Below are positions 54,010 through 64,000 of a DNA stretch of 64,000 nucleotides, piece by piece. The stretch is from Brachypterus glaber (lineage: Eukaryota > Arthropoda > Insecta > Coleoptera > Kateretidae), in assembly GCA_958510825.1 (NCBI GenBank), contig OY294044.1, positions 77,112,895 to 77,176,894 of the forward strand, written 5' to 3'. The notes under the pieces are model-generated. The model was not told the origin of the DNA. It did not search any database and saw nothing but the letters and a program-made list of their open reading frames with translations. Each line of letters begins with the position of its first letter. Positions within the stretch are counted from its first letter, which is position 1. The position numbers and the translations under genes were made by a program.

Positions 54010-54430
54010 AAATTTTCCAACTTAGCTTTAGAATAATATAGGAAATAATTTGCTTCATAAGAAATCAGTTGGGAGATTCTGCTTCTTATTAAAAATGTTG
54101 CCTTCATAAAGTTAGGAAATTGCAACAAAAAAGTGTACAACTTTAACGTTAGGAGATTTTATGCCTTCAAAAAATGAGTTGGGAGATTTTGATAAAATAA
54201 TATCTCACAACTTATTCTGAAGATAAAAAAAGCGCAAAATCTCCCCATTTATTTTATATAATAAAAATCTCTAAACGCGAAGTTGGGGGACTTAATCTTA
54301 GAAAAAATAAATAAGACAAGACTCCTAACTGATTTGAGAGATTTTATCTTATTAAAAGTAATAAACTAAAACTCCCAATTCGGAGTTGGGAGATTCTATC
54401 TTAATAAAAAAATAGGCAAAATCTGCAAAT
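54010..54430. repeat. Degenerate repeats of GTTGGGAGATTTT in both orientations
   Basis: Direct copies lie at about 54068, 54143 (GTTAGGAGATTTTA), 54178, 54281 (GTTGGGGGACTTA) and 54384. Inverse copies lie at about 54239 (AAAATCTCCCC), 54264 and 54371 (AAACTCCCAATT). They are separated by AT-rich TTCATAAA/AATAAAAA phrases. This looks like an old short-period satellite leading into the array that follows. Confidence 0.5.
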
Positions 54431-55510
54431 ATATAAAAAAGTTATAACCCCTACAGGAGTTATATCTATCTATAGCTATAGATACCAATAGGAAAAATAA
54501 GTTTTTGTATTGGTATGTACCAATAAATTTAATATCCAATTAAAACCAATAAAAACCAATACAAAAAATAGGTTTTCGCATTAGTAAATAATATTATATA
54601 TGATATCATAAATATAATACAAGCCAATAGGAATAAATTGATTCTGAAAAAAACAGTACAGGCCAATAAGTTTTAATATTGGTATTAACCAAAAAATTTA
54701 ATATACAATATAAACTAATAGAAAAAATAAGTTTTTTTTATTGGTATTTACCAATAAATTATAATATCAAATATAAAACAATAAAAACCAATAGAAAAAA
54801 TGAGTTTTTTTATTGGTATTTACCAATAAATATAATATCCAGTATAAATTAGATACTAATAGAAAAAATAAGTTTTTTTTTATTGGTATTTACCAATAAA
54901 TTATAATATCAAATATAAAACAATAAAAACCAATAGAAAAAATGAGTTTTTTTATTGGTATTTACCAATAAATATAATATCCAGTATAAATTAGATACCA
55001 ATATAAAAAAAATTATTTGAAAAAGACCAATACAGACCAATAAGTTTTGTGTATTGGTATTTACCAGTAAATAAATTATCGATATTTGGTCAAATATAAA
55101 CCAATACAAACCAATAGAAAAAAAAGGTTTTGTATAGTTACTTACCAATAAATATAATATCCAATATAAACCATTAGATACCAATATAAAAAAAATATAT
55201 TAAAAAATAGCAATAGGGACCAGGCTTAGTACAACCTATTCCCATGCCTAAGAAAATTTCGTTAAAAATTTGGCTTGGTTCCTTTTAGATAAGCGGTATC
55301 CAAATATAATATTTAATATAAACCAATACATACCAATAAAATAACACATATTTTGGAAAAAAAAGAATAAAGACCAATTCGTTTTGTATTGGTAATAATC
55401 AGTACATATTTTTTCGAACACGGACAATATAAACAGATAGAGTTTAATTTTAATACCAATACAGAATAGAGACCAATACAATTTTTATTGGTTTGTATTG
55501 GTCATTTTTT
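54430..55510. repeat. Tandem satellite array, 70-72 bp monomer in a 142-bp dimer
   Basis: The best units start TTGGTATTTACCAATAAAT at 54741, 54813, 54883 and 54955, giving alternate spacing of 72, 70 and 72. Units one and three share ...TATCAAATATAAAACAATAA, whereas two and four share ...TCCAGTATAAATTAGATAC, so the repeating unit is a 142-bp dimer. Diverged units extend both ways to about 54430 and 55510. Each monomer carries the palindrome ATTGGTATTTACCAAT. The ORFs on the minus strand (54909-55184) are shadows of the repeat. Confidence 0.85.
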
Positions 55511-55764
55511 ATAAGGTAGATATCAATTCATCATTTTATTTAAATTTTCTACTAAAGCATGATATAATTTCTATAATTAGAAAAAACTTTTAACTAAACA
55601 AAAATTTAGAATAAACATTATAAGGATCCATGAAATTTTAAAAACTATTTCATCATGCAGAATTTAAACGATTTTGATAACCTTATATATGTATATATAT
55701 CCTTATATATATCCTTGGATATCTAGAAGTTTATAAAATTTTTTAGAAAAAAACCATAATATTT
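55511..55764. other. AT-rich spacer
   Basis: A short repeat of TATATATATCCTTA occurs at 55688-55715. No gene is seen. Confidence 0.4.
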
Positions 55765-57000
55765 TTTACGCTCTCCAAGGAAAGTCTTGCGGTAGTGAGA
55801 ATTTTTTTTAAAAAAATATTGCTTTTTTAAGTTTCTCGAAGTTTTATACCCAAAAAAGATGATTTTCATTAAAAAAACTGTCGTTCGCGACATGTCGGCT
55901 TATCAGCCTGTCTATCGATCTGTCCAGGAAATTAATGACCATCATAACACGAGAACGGTTTTGGCTAAATACTTTAAATTTGGACCATACATTACTCCAA
56001 AGTTCTAGGCTGTGCCGGCTGCACTGAAAGAAATTGCATTGTAAAGGTGTAAAAAAATACACTCTATAAATGTGTAAATTTTACACCTTTATATAAATGT
56101 ACATCAACATTGATGTGACACTACACAGGTAAGGTGATTTTGACCTAGAGTGTGTATTTTTACATCCATACCTTCTGTAACAATACACTCGGAGCTCAAG
56201 AAAGTGTATTTTTATAAACATACCTTTAGCAACATTGCACCCGAAGTGTAAAAATCACACTTCTGATGTACAAGCCAGCCAATCGTGGGCGTTAAGCTAG
56301 TCACGTGACTCGAGAAGCCAGAATTCCTGCTTCATCGAGTCTGGTGGCTGTCGACCATTATAATTGTTTACGTTTGTAAGAGCGTACGTATAATTTTGTG
56401 TGTGCTAGATTTTTCAAAAAAATAATTGCTAAGTGTTGATTAAAAGTAAATATTTAAAAAGTGTGATTAATACAATATCCTTAAAACATACATTTTATAA
56501 TATTTTACTTATTTAGGCGGTAACACTGACCTGCAAATTTTGAGTTGTTAAGACTTGTGTATGTTTTCTGTTTCTATTTTATATTGGTACTTCTTGTAGC
56601 GCTGATTGCGAATATACGTTTTATTTTTCTGTTGCGTAGTTTTTCCATAAAACACTATTCATAAATAGAAAAATAACAAAATGGTTATTCTATTTTTTTT
56701 TAATAAATTGAAGGGTTTTAGGTAAAAAATATATTTACGCGTTGATGTAAACTTTACACACTGGATGTAAAAATATAATACACACCGCATATATATTAAG
56801 GCTTCGAGTGTAAATTCACATCAGCAGCAGCTGCAAGTAAATTACCCATGCACGTGGATGTAAACATTTATCTCAGTGTGGGCATGGGGTAAGGGGTCAA
56901 AATTGGGTCAAAACATTTTTTTTTTTTTCATCTTTCGAAAAAAGAAAAGTTGTAAATTTCATGAGTTTAAAACTTTAAAACTTTTATATATAAAAGTTGT
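55765..57000. repeat. Family D repeat (copy 3), interrupted
   Basis: GGAAAGTCTTGCGGTAGTGA, the GTCTATCGATCTGTCCAGGAA region, CATCATAACACGAGAACGGT and AAATTTGGACCATACATTAC run to CTAGGCTGTGC near 56014. The family resumes at 56880 with GGCATGGGGTAAGGGGTCAA. The gap is filled exactly by the element at 56022-56878. Confidence 0.7.
56022..56878. mobile_element. CACTGA-ended element inside family D
   Basis: The left end CACTGAAAGAAATTGCATT and the inverse of the right end, CACTGAGATAAATGTTTAC, agree over their first bases, and both are bounded by TG (56020-56021 and 56879-56880). It is 857 bp. The interior is rich in GTGTAAAAATMACAC-like repeats of both orientations (for example GTGTAAATTTTACACC at 56071 and GTGTAAAAATCACAC at 56246). 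No ORF. CACTG-type ends are seen in Chapaev- and EnSpm-like elements; that assignment is an inference. Confidence 0.65.
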
Positions 57001-57364
57001 AGTTTTAGCAGTGTGGGAACATTTTTTTTTTAGTAATCAACTTTTTTGTCCATGGAAGAAAAGTTATAATTTTAGGTTAAAAAAAGTGTCTCAGTGCTTT
57101 AAAACATAAAAATAACATTAAATCGGCATTAAATAATTCAAAATATTGTTGTTCTGCTTTCAATAACTCCCCGTAAAATCCCCGTTACTGGATTCACTCT
57201 AAAACTTTTTTATTTTTACAAGCCCCACATGAAAATATAGCAAAAAAATGCGAAAAAATATAATTTTTTTGAATTTAGAAGTCCAGACGAATAAAGATAT
57301 TTTAAATCCGCTTTTTTGACTTGGAGCTCTATTAATAGAAAAGCAATTCACCCCAAAAAAAAAT
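57001..57364. other. No gene recognised
   Basis: AT-rich sequence without clear repeats. Confidence 0.35.
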
Positions 57365-57490
57365 TGTGGCTTGGTCCTAAAAGGACCAAAGTCAATTTGT
57401 CAGCAGCAGCGTTTTCAAAACATTACATCAGAATTGATGTGAAAACGTTGCTTTTGACGAATTGACATTGGCCTTTTTAGAACCAAGCTA
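57365..57490. mobile_element. Short hairpin MITE (TGTGGCTTGGTCCTAAAAGG)
   Basis: The left arm TGGCTTGGTCCTAAAAGGAC then AAAGTCAATTTGTC and GCGTTTTCA is inverted on the right (TGAAAACG, GACGAATTGAC, TTTAGAACCAAGCTA). The centre is ACATCAGAATTGATGT. 126 bp and complete. Confidence 0.75.
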
Positions 57491-57881
57491 CAGAATTAGA
57501 CATTATTTTTTTTTTACTGCAACTATAGGAAAAAAACCACTGTGCGCTCTATGTCAAAAAAAAAACGATCTGATCGAAAAAAAAACGAAGCAAGGTTCCA
57601 AAGCACCGCATCAAATACGTCTAGAATCAACTAAAAACGTTCCGGAATTTTTTTCTGTGTGGAGTAGTATTATTAAAACACTCTGTATAAACATAAAACC
57701 CAATAAAATTTTAATTTCCCTGTTTTTTATTGAAAAAAATGATTATCTTACATATTCAAATACGCAGTTTTTATTGATATATAAAATAAAACGTTCAAAA
57801 TAATACATGTATCATAAAAAGGTAAATAAACTTGATAGTTATCGAGAAATCATTTTTGATTCATTATTTATTTTTTTATTT
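57491..57881. other. No gene recognised
   Basis: A 113-codon ORF (57462-57803) starts inside the hairpin element. Its content is lysine-rich and unstructured and I do not regard it as a gene. Confidence 0.35.
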
Positions 57882-58390
57882 TGCTGCTCTTATAAGCTCA
57901 TAATCACACGTATTATGCGTGTTCTTATTGGCCCATAAGAGGTCTCTACTTTTTTTTTTCTTTTGGGTTGGCAACAGACAAAAGCCTACCGCTTGACGTT
58001 TTCCGTTCAAATGTTAACGTCGCTTTAAAGTTTAATTTTCTACAAAATTTTGTATTTAGGTTATTTTTTACCATGTTAAAATTGTGGCTTGGTTATTTGC
58101 AGTGAAAAAGAGAAGACATGCCATTAAAATATATCAAAATAAGATTTTAAACATGGCGTAAACTGTAATACCAACCCGAAACAAAAATCCCTAAATCACA
58201 TTAATTTAAATGTAGGTTTTTTTAAATTTTAGAGCAAAATAGAAAAAAAAATAGTATAAAGCACTCGTTTCATAACACGTTTTTAGCTCACTAGTACTTT
58301 AGCGCAAGCGGCTCATTTTCTAAACTTGTACTAGTGCACTAAAAAAGTATGCTATGAAACTAGTACTTTTTATACTATTTTCTATTTTGT
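57882..58390. repeat. Family E dispersed repeat (copy 2)
   Basis: It runs from CTTATAAGCTCATAATCACA through GGCCCATAAGAGGTCTC, GGCAACAGACAAAAGCCTAC and AAATTGTGGCTTGGTTATTT to AAACTAGTACTTTTTATACT. It is full length relative to copy 1. Confidence 0.75.
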
Positions 58391-59335
58391 GACTATTATA
58401 AGCTTATAATCACACGCATTTTGCCTGTTCTTATAGGACCATAAGAGGTTCTTCTTCTTCCTTTAGGTAGAATTGATAATGTTGCCAATTCTTTTCTGGC
58501 CTTATTAACTAAGAATCTCCGGCCAACTCTGACTCACATTCCATTTTATTAAAACTTCCGATAAGTCTGGGAATTCCCATATCCCGGTTGTTGTTTAATA
58601 CTTCTAACCTATGTAGGTTTTATACCTATTTCTCCTCTAAAATCTTTTTATTTTCTCTGCACATAACCTCAAAAAACAACATGTGGATAACCGTATTTCA
58701 GGTTTATCCACGAAAGTACATCACTAACATCAAATCTTTATCAAACATGCAAATTAGGCTTTTCTTCATTACGAACACAATTTAACACAAACTCGTCAGG
58801 CTGGGACCAACGCCGTTAGAACGAATTATAAATCACGCCGAAGATATGTCCCTCTTCCACGGATGGAATGAAAATTCCCCATTTATGGAACCTCTCATTA
58901 GAGGTTACTATTTTTTTCTTTTGGGTTGGCAACAGGATCCTGTCGACAATTGAATGGCGTCTTCCTTGTTAATACGAACATCGCTTTTAAGTTTAGTTTT
59001 CTTCGAAATTGTGTTTTAAATTAATTTTTACGTGTTAAAATTATGGCTTGGTTACTTGTGGTGAAAAAGAGAAGAGCTGACTATAAAAGATATAAAAATA
59101 TCCTTTGTTCTTTGAATTTCAAACATTGTGAAAATTGTAATGCCAACCCAAAAAAAAATCCCTAAATCGGTCATCAATTTTAATGTAAGTTTATTTAAAT
59201 TTTAGAGCAAAATAGAAAAAATTTCATCACGTTTTTAGCGAACGAGTACAAGTTTAGAAAACGAGCCGCTTGCGGCAAGTTTTCTAAAGTACTAGTGTTA
59301 TGTAACTAGTACTTTAATAAACTATTATTAAATTC
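58385..59335. repeat. Family E dispersed repeat (copy 3), interrupted
   Basis: It starts directly after copy 2 with ATTATAAGCTTATAATCACA and CATAAGAGGTT, is cut by the 58451-58899 insertion, and resumes at AGAGGTTACT with TTGGGTTGGCAACAGG. It ends with AACGAGTACAAGTTTAGAAA, CGAGCCGCTTGCGGC and ACTAGTACTTTAATAA. Copies 2 and 3 are therefore in tandem. Confidence 0.75.
58451..58899. mobile_element. 449-bp insertion flanked by 7-bp duplication AGAGGTT
   Basis: AGAGGTT is present at 58444-58450 and 58900-58906, splitting a family E copy. The insert starts CTTCTTCTTCC, which on the minus strand would be a (GAA)n retroposon tail. On the minus strand a patchy reading frame (GIPRLIGSFNKMECESELAG) is visible but ends in a stop. 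A SINE or truncated retroposon in minus orientation is the simplest reading; the family is not recognised. Confidence 0.6.
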
Positions 59336-60175
59336 ACTCTTCACAGCGCACAAGCTTAATATTTTCAGGGAATTTCAAGGAAATTTAAGTTCTATGAGCA
59401 GGGATGGCGCTGTTGGGCCGCCGCCCCCTCCTGCACCACATTTATTAATTATACAGAATTTTTTTTTTAAATCAATAGATTTTATATTGACCAACTTTTA
59501 CTTTTGCATTTTTTTCTGTTTACTTGAGTCAAGGATAAACTTCATAAAAGTAATGGGTATATTTCCAAACAAATAGGAATTTAATTAAAAATATCTTTTT
59601 ATTTCTATAGGCAAGTTTAAAAGCTTGCTTTACTGAAACACGTCGGGAAAATATAATTGTCCCAACAATTAAGTAATCTGTTTAAATGCTTATAGTGTCG
59701 CATGTCGCATATAAAATAACATCTTAATTAACATAAAAGAACGATCAAGAAAAGCTGATGCTATCCTTAAGTTATTAAGATTAAAAAACATGCTAATTCT
59801 GCAGGATTATAAATGTTTTTCATGGTCCTATGAAAATTAAGTAGTGCCTTCGCATCTTAATAGATATATTACGACCCTTCTTTAAGCAAAATGGGACAAA
59901 AACTGAATTTCTAATTCTACCGACTAAGCAGAATGTGTTTTACTCACTAGCTACCCCAAAAAGAAATCAAGTCAGACGCCTATGTTAATTCTACAACATT
60001 TCTTAAAGGGGCCGAAACAATTGTGTATACTACTACTAGTATTATTGTTGATTCTAAATTTTGTTGGCCGCTAACCAAAACTTTTGTTTTCAAGCTTTTT
60101 TTAAATCGGGCTTTACCTTTACTGTATTATTTATGAAGATCATCAATTTTAAGTTAAAAACCCTTTTTGAATAAA
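59336..60175. other. About 0.8 kb without a gene
   Basis: A C-rich spot (CCGCCGCCCCCTCCTGCACC) lies at 59418. A 60-codon ORF across it has no features. Confidence 0.4.
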
Positions 60176-60189
60176 ATTGTTCAGCACTT

Positions 60190-60319
60190 CTGCTTCTTCT
60201 TCTTCATCATCTTCTTCTTCTTCTTCTTCTTCTTCTTCTTCTTCTTCTTCTTCTTCTTCTTCTTCTTCTTCTTCTTCTTCTTCTTCTTCTTCTTCTTCTT
60301 CTTCTTCTTCTTCTTCTTC
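60190..60319. repeat. (CTT)n microsatellite
   Basis: About 130 bases of CTT, with one imperfection (CATCAT near 60206), are followed by a GC-rich hairpin (GCGCCGGAGGCGC). The serine-rich ORF here is a translation of the repeat. It could be the (GAA)n tail of a minus-strand retroposon. Confidence 0.95.
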
Positions 60320-60983
60320 GCGCCGGAGGCGCTCGGCTTATAAAACCCTACACAATTGAAAAATCTAACTTTTCGCCCCAGTCATTAAAACTAAAGTAAT
60401 CTACGAATTTAAGCAATTCAAATAATTCAAATAATTCTGACATTAAATTGGTCAAATTCTTAGTGAATTTAGTGTCAGTAAACCATCCATTACTGAGGGA
60501 ATAAAACTCTGGGTGTAAACCGGCTCCCCATGAAGAATGTACTTCCGGAAAAGCAAAAAATAGTTTTTTACTAAATATACAGTGCCAAGTTTGCACCATA
60601 TGGAAAAGTTTTTTAATAATAAATATTTTTAAAGTTTTTTTCAAATATAGTTAAAATCAGGGGTTCGATTTTAAAAGTTTTTTTTCTCAACTTAAAAATA
60701 GCGAGTATAATATACCATTGTATTTGTAAGCTCAAGTTCTATCCAAAACAGCCAAAAAAATATAGGAGTGCTATTTAAAAAAATAAGGTTAGGGGTTGAT
60801 GGGTGGATTTTATTTTTGGCTACTTTTTATAGATATTATTGTATCATTTAATTTGCAGAACTTGATTATTTTTTTTTAGTTTACGAGAAAATAGCTATGT
60901 AAATAGAGTTGGGCCACTGTATATGGTTTGATTGTATTTAATATAACGTATAATGATTTAGAATAATCATAAAAATTGTATTC
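60320..60983. other. No gene recognised
   Basis: A 98-codon minus-strand ORF (60348-60644) spans part of it. I see no domain. AT-rich otherwise. Confidence 0.35.
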
Positions 60984-61413
60984 TAAAGTTAATTTTATTA
61001 AGGTATAGTTATTTTAAATTTGCCGCTTAATACTCCAAAAATTCCGATTTACACTGAAGCATATGGCTTGTTTTGAATGTCAACATAACCAAAATTTATA
61101 ATTTTTCTTTACTTACTTTGTTTTTATGATGTTTTGATGTAAAAAAAAAAGAGAATTGATAAAGCTGTTGCTAAAAACACTTTTGTATTCCTGTAGAAAC
61201 AAAATTTGCTTATAAAATCGCTTTTATTCCAATAATTTAGAGGAATAAATCATTGTTTTGTTCTCGTTAATGGCACGTCAAAGTTTTACGGTTGTGTAAA
61301 TTGGGCCTAGTCATTTCGCTTACGACGCATGCGTATCTTACGTTGCTATGGTAATTTCGAGATTGTTTACAAGCGGGAAGGTTTAAAATAACTATACCTT
61401 AAAAAATAAACTT
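60984..61413. mobile_element. MITE with AAGGTATAGTTATTTTAAA ends
   Basis: AAAGTTAATTTTATTAAGGT, ATAGTTATTTTAAA and CCGCTT at 60984-61027 are inverted at 61370-61413 (AAGCGGGAAGG, TTTAAAATAACTATACCTT). 430 bp and non-coding. Confidence 0.7.
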
Positions 61414-62097
61414 TAATAGAGTTTCTATAACTAAAAGTTGTTACAACAACGTTTTGTATTAATATTTTTAGATTTTTCTATCAGTGTATGTCATAAATAG
61501 CAATTTTAATCAATATAAATAAAAGGTAGGAAAGTAATTATTTTTGTCATTGTTTGTGTGCTTGCAGTGAATTGATGGTGAGTTTGGAAAAGATTTACAG
61601 ATCGAATAGTGATTCTTTTATTTCTTGTAGGTAATTAACTTTTACTACCTTTTATTCAACCTGTCACAGAAAGGCATGTCTTTATTTGAGGTTCTAGATA
61701 TCAAAGAGGTTTAAGGGGTTGTTCCGATTTTTGAGGCAAAAAGTTGACGATTTTTGAATTTTTTTTTAGACTACCTGTATTATTTTTATGTATAAAACTT
61801 TTTACAAAGTGTTAGCAACTCTTAAAGTTCACAAAAAAAATTGTTTTTTTTTTGCCGTCATAAATAAATTTGCAGCACGCGCTTAAGTTAGACACCTCAA
61901 AAACAACATGGCAAACGGTTCCGCCGATAGCTCCGCCCTTAATGGTCCGAAACACAAAAATCAAAAACACTCTTGTTAAAAATTATGTCTTTTAGTTTGC
62001 TAGTGTAGACGTAAGTGAAAATTCAAAAAAAAAACAATAATTCCACGCGTATTTTAGTAAAAAAACAAAAAAATTACATTTTTCCGACCAAAAATGG
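61414..62097. other. No gene recognised
   Basis: TTAGTTTGCTAGTGTAGACG at 61992 recurs diverged at 62749 (AAGTTCGCTAGTGTAATTT). A splice-acceptor-like pyrimidine/TGCAG at 61562-61568 followed by GGTGAGT at 61576 is probably chance. Confidence 0.35.
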
Positions 62098-63992
62098 GTA
62101 AAATACACTGCCCAGTAAAAGAGCTTTCCCATTTTACAACTCCGCGCATAAAATGGATTTTTTATTATTAGATTTACTTTTAGCAACCTTAAAAATATAC
62201 CAATTTTCACGAAAACTACCCCCCGCCTCTTTGGGGTGCAGTTAGAACTTTTTATTATCAGCAACCTTTAAAATCCCAATACATCAATTTTCACAAAAAT
62301 TACCCCGCACCCCTCAGGGGGTGAAATTAAAAAAAATTTAGAATAAATTTATTAAGATTCAGTTTTAGCGACCTCAAAAACCCCAATATATATATTTTCA
62401 AGAAAACTACTCCTTGTCCCTCAGGGGGTGGAATAAGATTTTTTTTATTATCAGATTCACTTTTAGCAAACTAAAAAATCGCAATTTACCATTATTCAAG
62501 AAAACTACCCCCCGCCCCTTTGGGGGTGGAGTTAGAATTTTTTTATAGTCATATTCAGTTTCAGCAATCTCAAAACCCCCAATATACCAATTTTCACGAA
62601 AACTACCCCCCACCCCTCTGGGGGTGGATTTATAATTTTTGTTATTATCAGATTCACTTTTAGCAACCTCGAAAAGCGATAAAGAAAGAACTATTTAACA
62701 TATTGACTTAAATCTTTAGGTATTTTGTCGAAAATCATAATGGCAAGTTCGCTAGTGTAATTTTTTTTTCAAAGGCTTGTAATTTATTTTTTAGTCCCCC
62801 TTTTGTTCCCATTTTAAAATTTTTCAAAATTTCGAAAAGCCTTGTATTCGTGCAAAAATTTTCAAATTCTTTTTTGCGTATTTTTGCGTTTTATGACGTT
62901 TTATGTCCATATAAATCATTTTCAAGCAAAAAAAAAATTGTCGGTCGGTCGGTCGATCGGTCCGGAAAATCTTATGTGCACGATAACTTAAGAACGCTTT
63001 AAGCTAGACACTTGAAATTCGGCATACAGGTATGTTACCAAAAGTTCTAGCTCGGGATTGTTTTTGGTGAACATTGGGGTGCGGCAAGGCTATAGAGGGA
63101 TTTTTGAGGTTGCTGAAATTGAATCTAGTAATAAATTTTTTCTAACTACACTCCCGAGGGGGTGGGGGGGTAAATATTTTTAAATATTTTCATCAAAATT
63201 TGTATATAAGGGTTTTAGGGGTTGACGAATATGAATCTGATAATAATTTTTTTCTAATTTCACCACCTGAGGGGTGGGGGGTAGTTTTCGTGAAAATTTA
63301 TATATTGGGGTTTTTGAGGTAGGTAAAACTGAATCTTTTAATAAAATTTTTCTAATTTCACCCACTCAGGGGTGGGGGGTAGTTTTTGTGAAAATTGGTG
63401 TATTGGGGTTTTTGAAGTTGCTGAAAGTGAATCTCATAATAAAAAAAAAACTAAATCCACCCTTGAGGGGTGGAGGTAGTTTTCGTGAAAATTGTTATAT
63501 TGGGGTTTTTGAGGTTGCTGAAAGTGAATTTGATTATAAAATATTCTAACTCCACCCCCAAAGGGGCTGGGGGTAGTTTTCGTGAAAATTTGTATATTGA
63601 GGTTTTTCAGGTTGCTGAACGTAAATCTGATAATAAAAAAATCTTACTCCACCCCCTGAGGGGCAGGGGGTAGTTTTCTTAAAAATTTATATATTGAGGT
63701 TTTTAAGGTAGCTAAAACTGAATCTTTTAATTAGTTTTTTCTAATTTCACCCACTGAGGGGTGGGGGGTAGTTTTTGTGAAAATTTGTGTATTGGGGTTT
63801 TTAAGGATGTTGAAAGAGAATCTGATAATAAAAAAGTCTTAACTCCACCCCCTAAGAAGCGGGGGTAGTTTTAGTGAAAATTGGTATGTTTTTAAGGTTG
63901 CTAAAAGTAAATAATAATAATAATAAAAAATCCATTTTACGCGCGGAGTTGTAAAATGGGAAAGCTCTTTTACTGGGCAATGTGTTTTAAAG
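62098..63992. mobile_element. Foldback-like element: inverted ends plus opposed tandem arrays
   Basis: The ends CCCAGTAAAAGAGCTTTCCC then ATTTTACAACTCCGCGC are inverted near-perfectly at 63920-63978. Inside the left end, five units of about 100 bp (near 62210, 62290, 62400, 62500 and 62600) read TTTTCACGAAAACTACCCCC...GGGGGTGGA. Inside the right end, eight units in the opposite orientation occur (near 63160, 63270, 63370, 63470, 63570, 63660, 63760 and 63860). Each unit has a palindromic CCACCCCTGAGGGGTGG-type core. The middle (62700-63060) has a family D segment. This architecture matches Foldback-type elements. No transposase is visible. The right outer end may extend past the window. Confidence 0.75.
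62925..63110. repeat. Family D segment (copy 4) inside the foldback-like element
   Basis: GTCGGTCGGTCGGTCGATCG and GTCCGGAAAATCTTATGTGC, ATAACTTAAGAACGCTTTAA, ACTTGAAATTCGGCATACAG and GGGATTGTTTTTGGTGAACA match the family in order. The right array starts immediately after it, which suggests family D and the arrays belong to one larger element. Confidence 0.7.
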
Positions 63993-64000
63993 TATATGTA

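Noticed and set aside
57462..57803. 113-codon ORF as a possible zinc protein (CALCQKKND)
   Set aside because: It begins inside a hairpin MITE and lacks a consistent motif or splice context. A CxxC alone is not enough.
60177..60359. Poly-serine ORF
   Set aside because: It is a translation of a (CTT)n microsatellite with no flanking coding sequence.
61560..61582. Microexon between TTGCAG and GGTGAGT
   Set aside because: Splice-like words occur by chance at this density. There is no coding context on either side.

Overview
This is AT-rich eukaryotic DNA, almost certainly from an arthropod and most likely an insect. It carries RNase H-bearing and CR1/Jockey-type LINEs, a long-LTR Ty3/gypsy element with a tRNA-Lys primer site, a piggyBac-type TTAA element, a Mutator-like (MULE) remnant with a FLYWCH domain, a DUF4817-type transposase remnant, and many miniature inverted-repeat elements (MITEs). 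There are no operons, no CRISPR array, and no RNA gene that I can support. The window is an intergenic or intronic repeat nest. The only candidate host-gene piece is one exon-like ORF near 4.5 kb that resembles the C-terminus of a CD36/SNMP-type receptor. A 200-base N gap sits at 29106-29305.

Layout. 0-4 kb: half of a foldback MITE (family A), a complete TA-flanked MITE (family B), a tandem duplication interrupted by a MITE, and a possible 3.3-kb inverted-repeat unit. 4-7 kb: the receptor-like exon and two palindromic copies of family C (motif ATGGCGGATCCAATATGG). 7-8.3 kb: an internally deleted MULE bounded by arrays of TACCGCGC. 8.5-11.5 kb: five further inverted-repeat elements. 12.6-16 kb: a family D repeat, then an element flanked by a 9-bp direct repeat that contains a piggyBac-type MITE and a LINE 3' fragment. 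16.3-18.2 kb: two nested elements, each flanked by TAA. 18.9-20.1 kb: nested foldbacks and a family E copy. 21.9-26.1 kb: a nearly full-length CR1/Jockey-group LINE in which ORF1 and ORF2 overlap in the -1 frame at a T TTA AAC heptamer. 26-29.1 kb: MITEs and a truncated transposase with long inverted repeats that run into the gap. 32.9-35.3 kb: more repeat copies and a LINE fragment.

35.6-46.5 kb is the centrepiece. A Ty3/gypsy element with 2,110-bp LTRs, one uninterrupted gag-pol ORF and a GTAC target duplication has inserted into a family B MITE, whose two ends lie at 35625 and 46457. 46.8-51 kb: two LINE remnants on the minus strand, one with EN, RT and RNase H. 51-53.3 kb: an element with inverted arms of about 650 bp around a lysine-rich ORF. 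54.4-55.5 kb: a tandem array with a 142-bp dimeric repeat. 55.8-59.3 kb: family D and E copies, each interrupted by a younger insertion. 62.1-64 kb: a foldback-like element whose arms are opposed tandem arrays of roughly 100-bp units.

Only the gypsy element looks intact enough to encode all of its own functions. The LINEs, the MULE and the DUF4817 element are broken, and the MITEs presumably depend on transposases encoded elsewhere. Nested insertions give relative ages: family B is older than the gypsy element; family D is older than the 56-kb element; the outer CACAGG element is older than the inner CACTAGG element.
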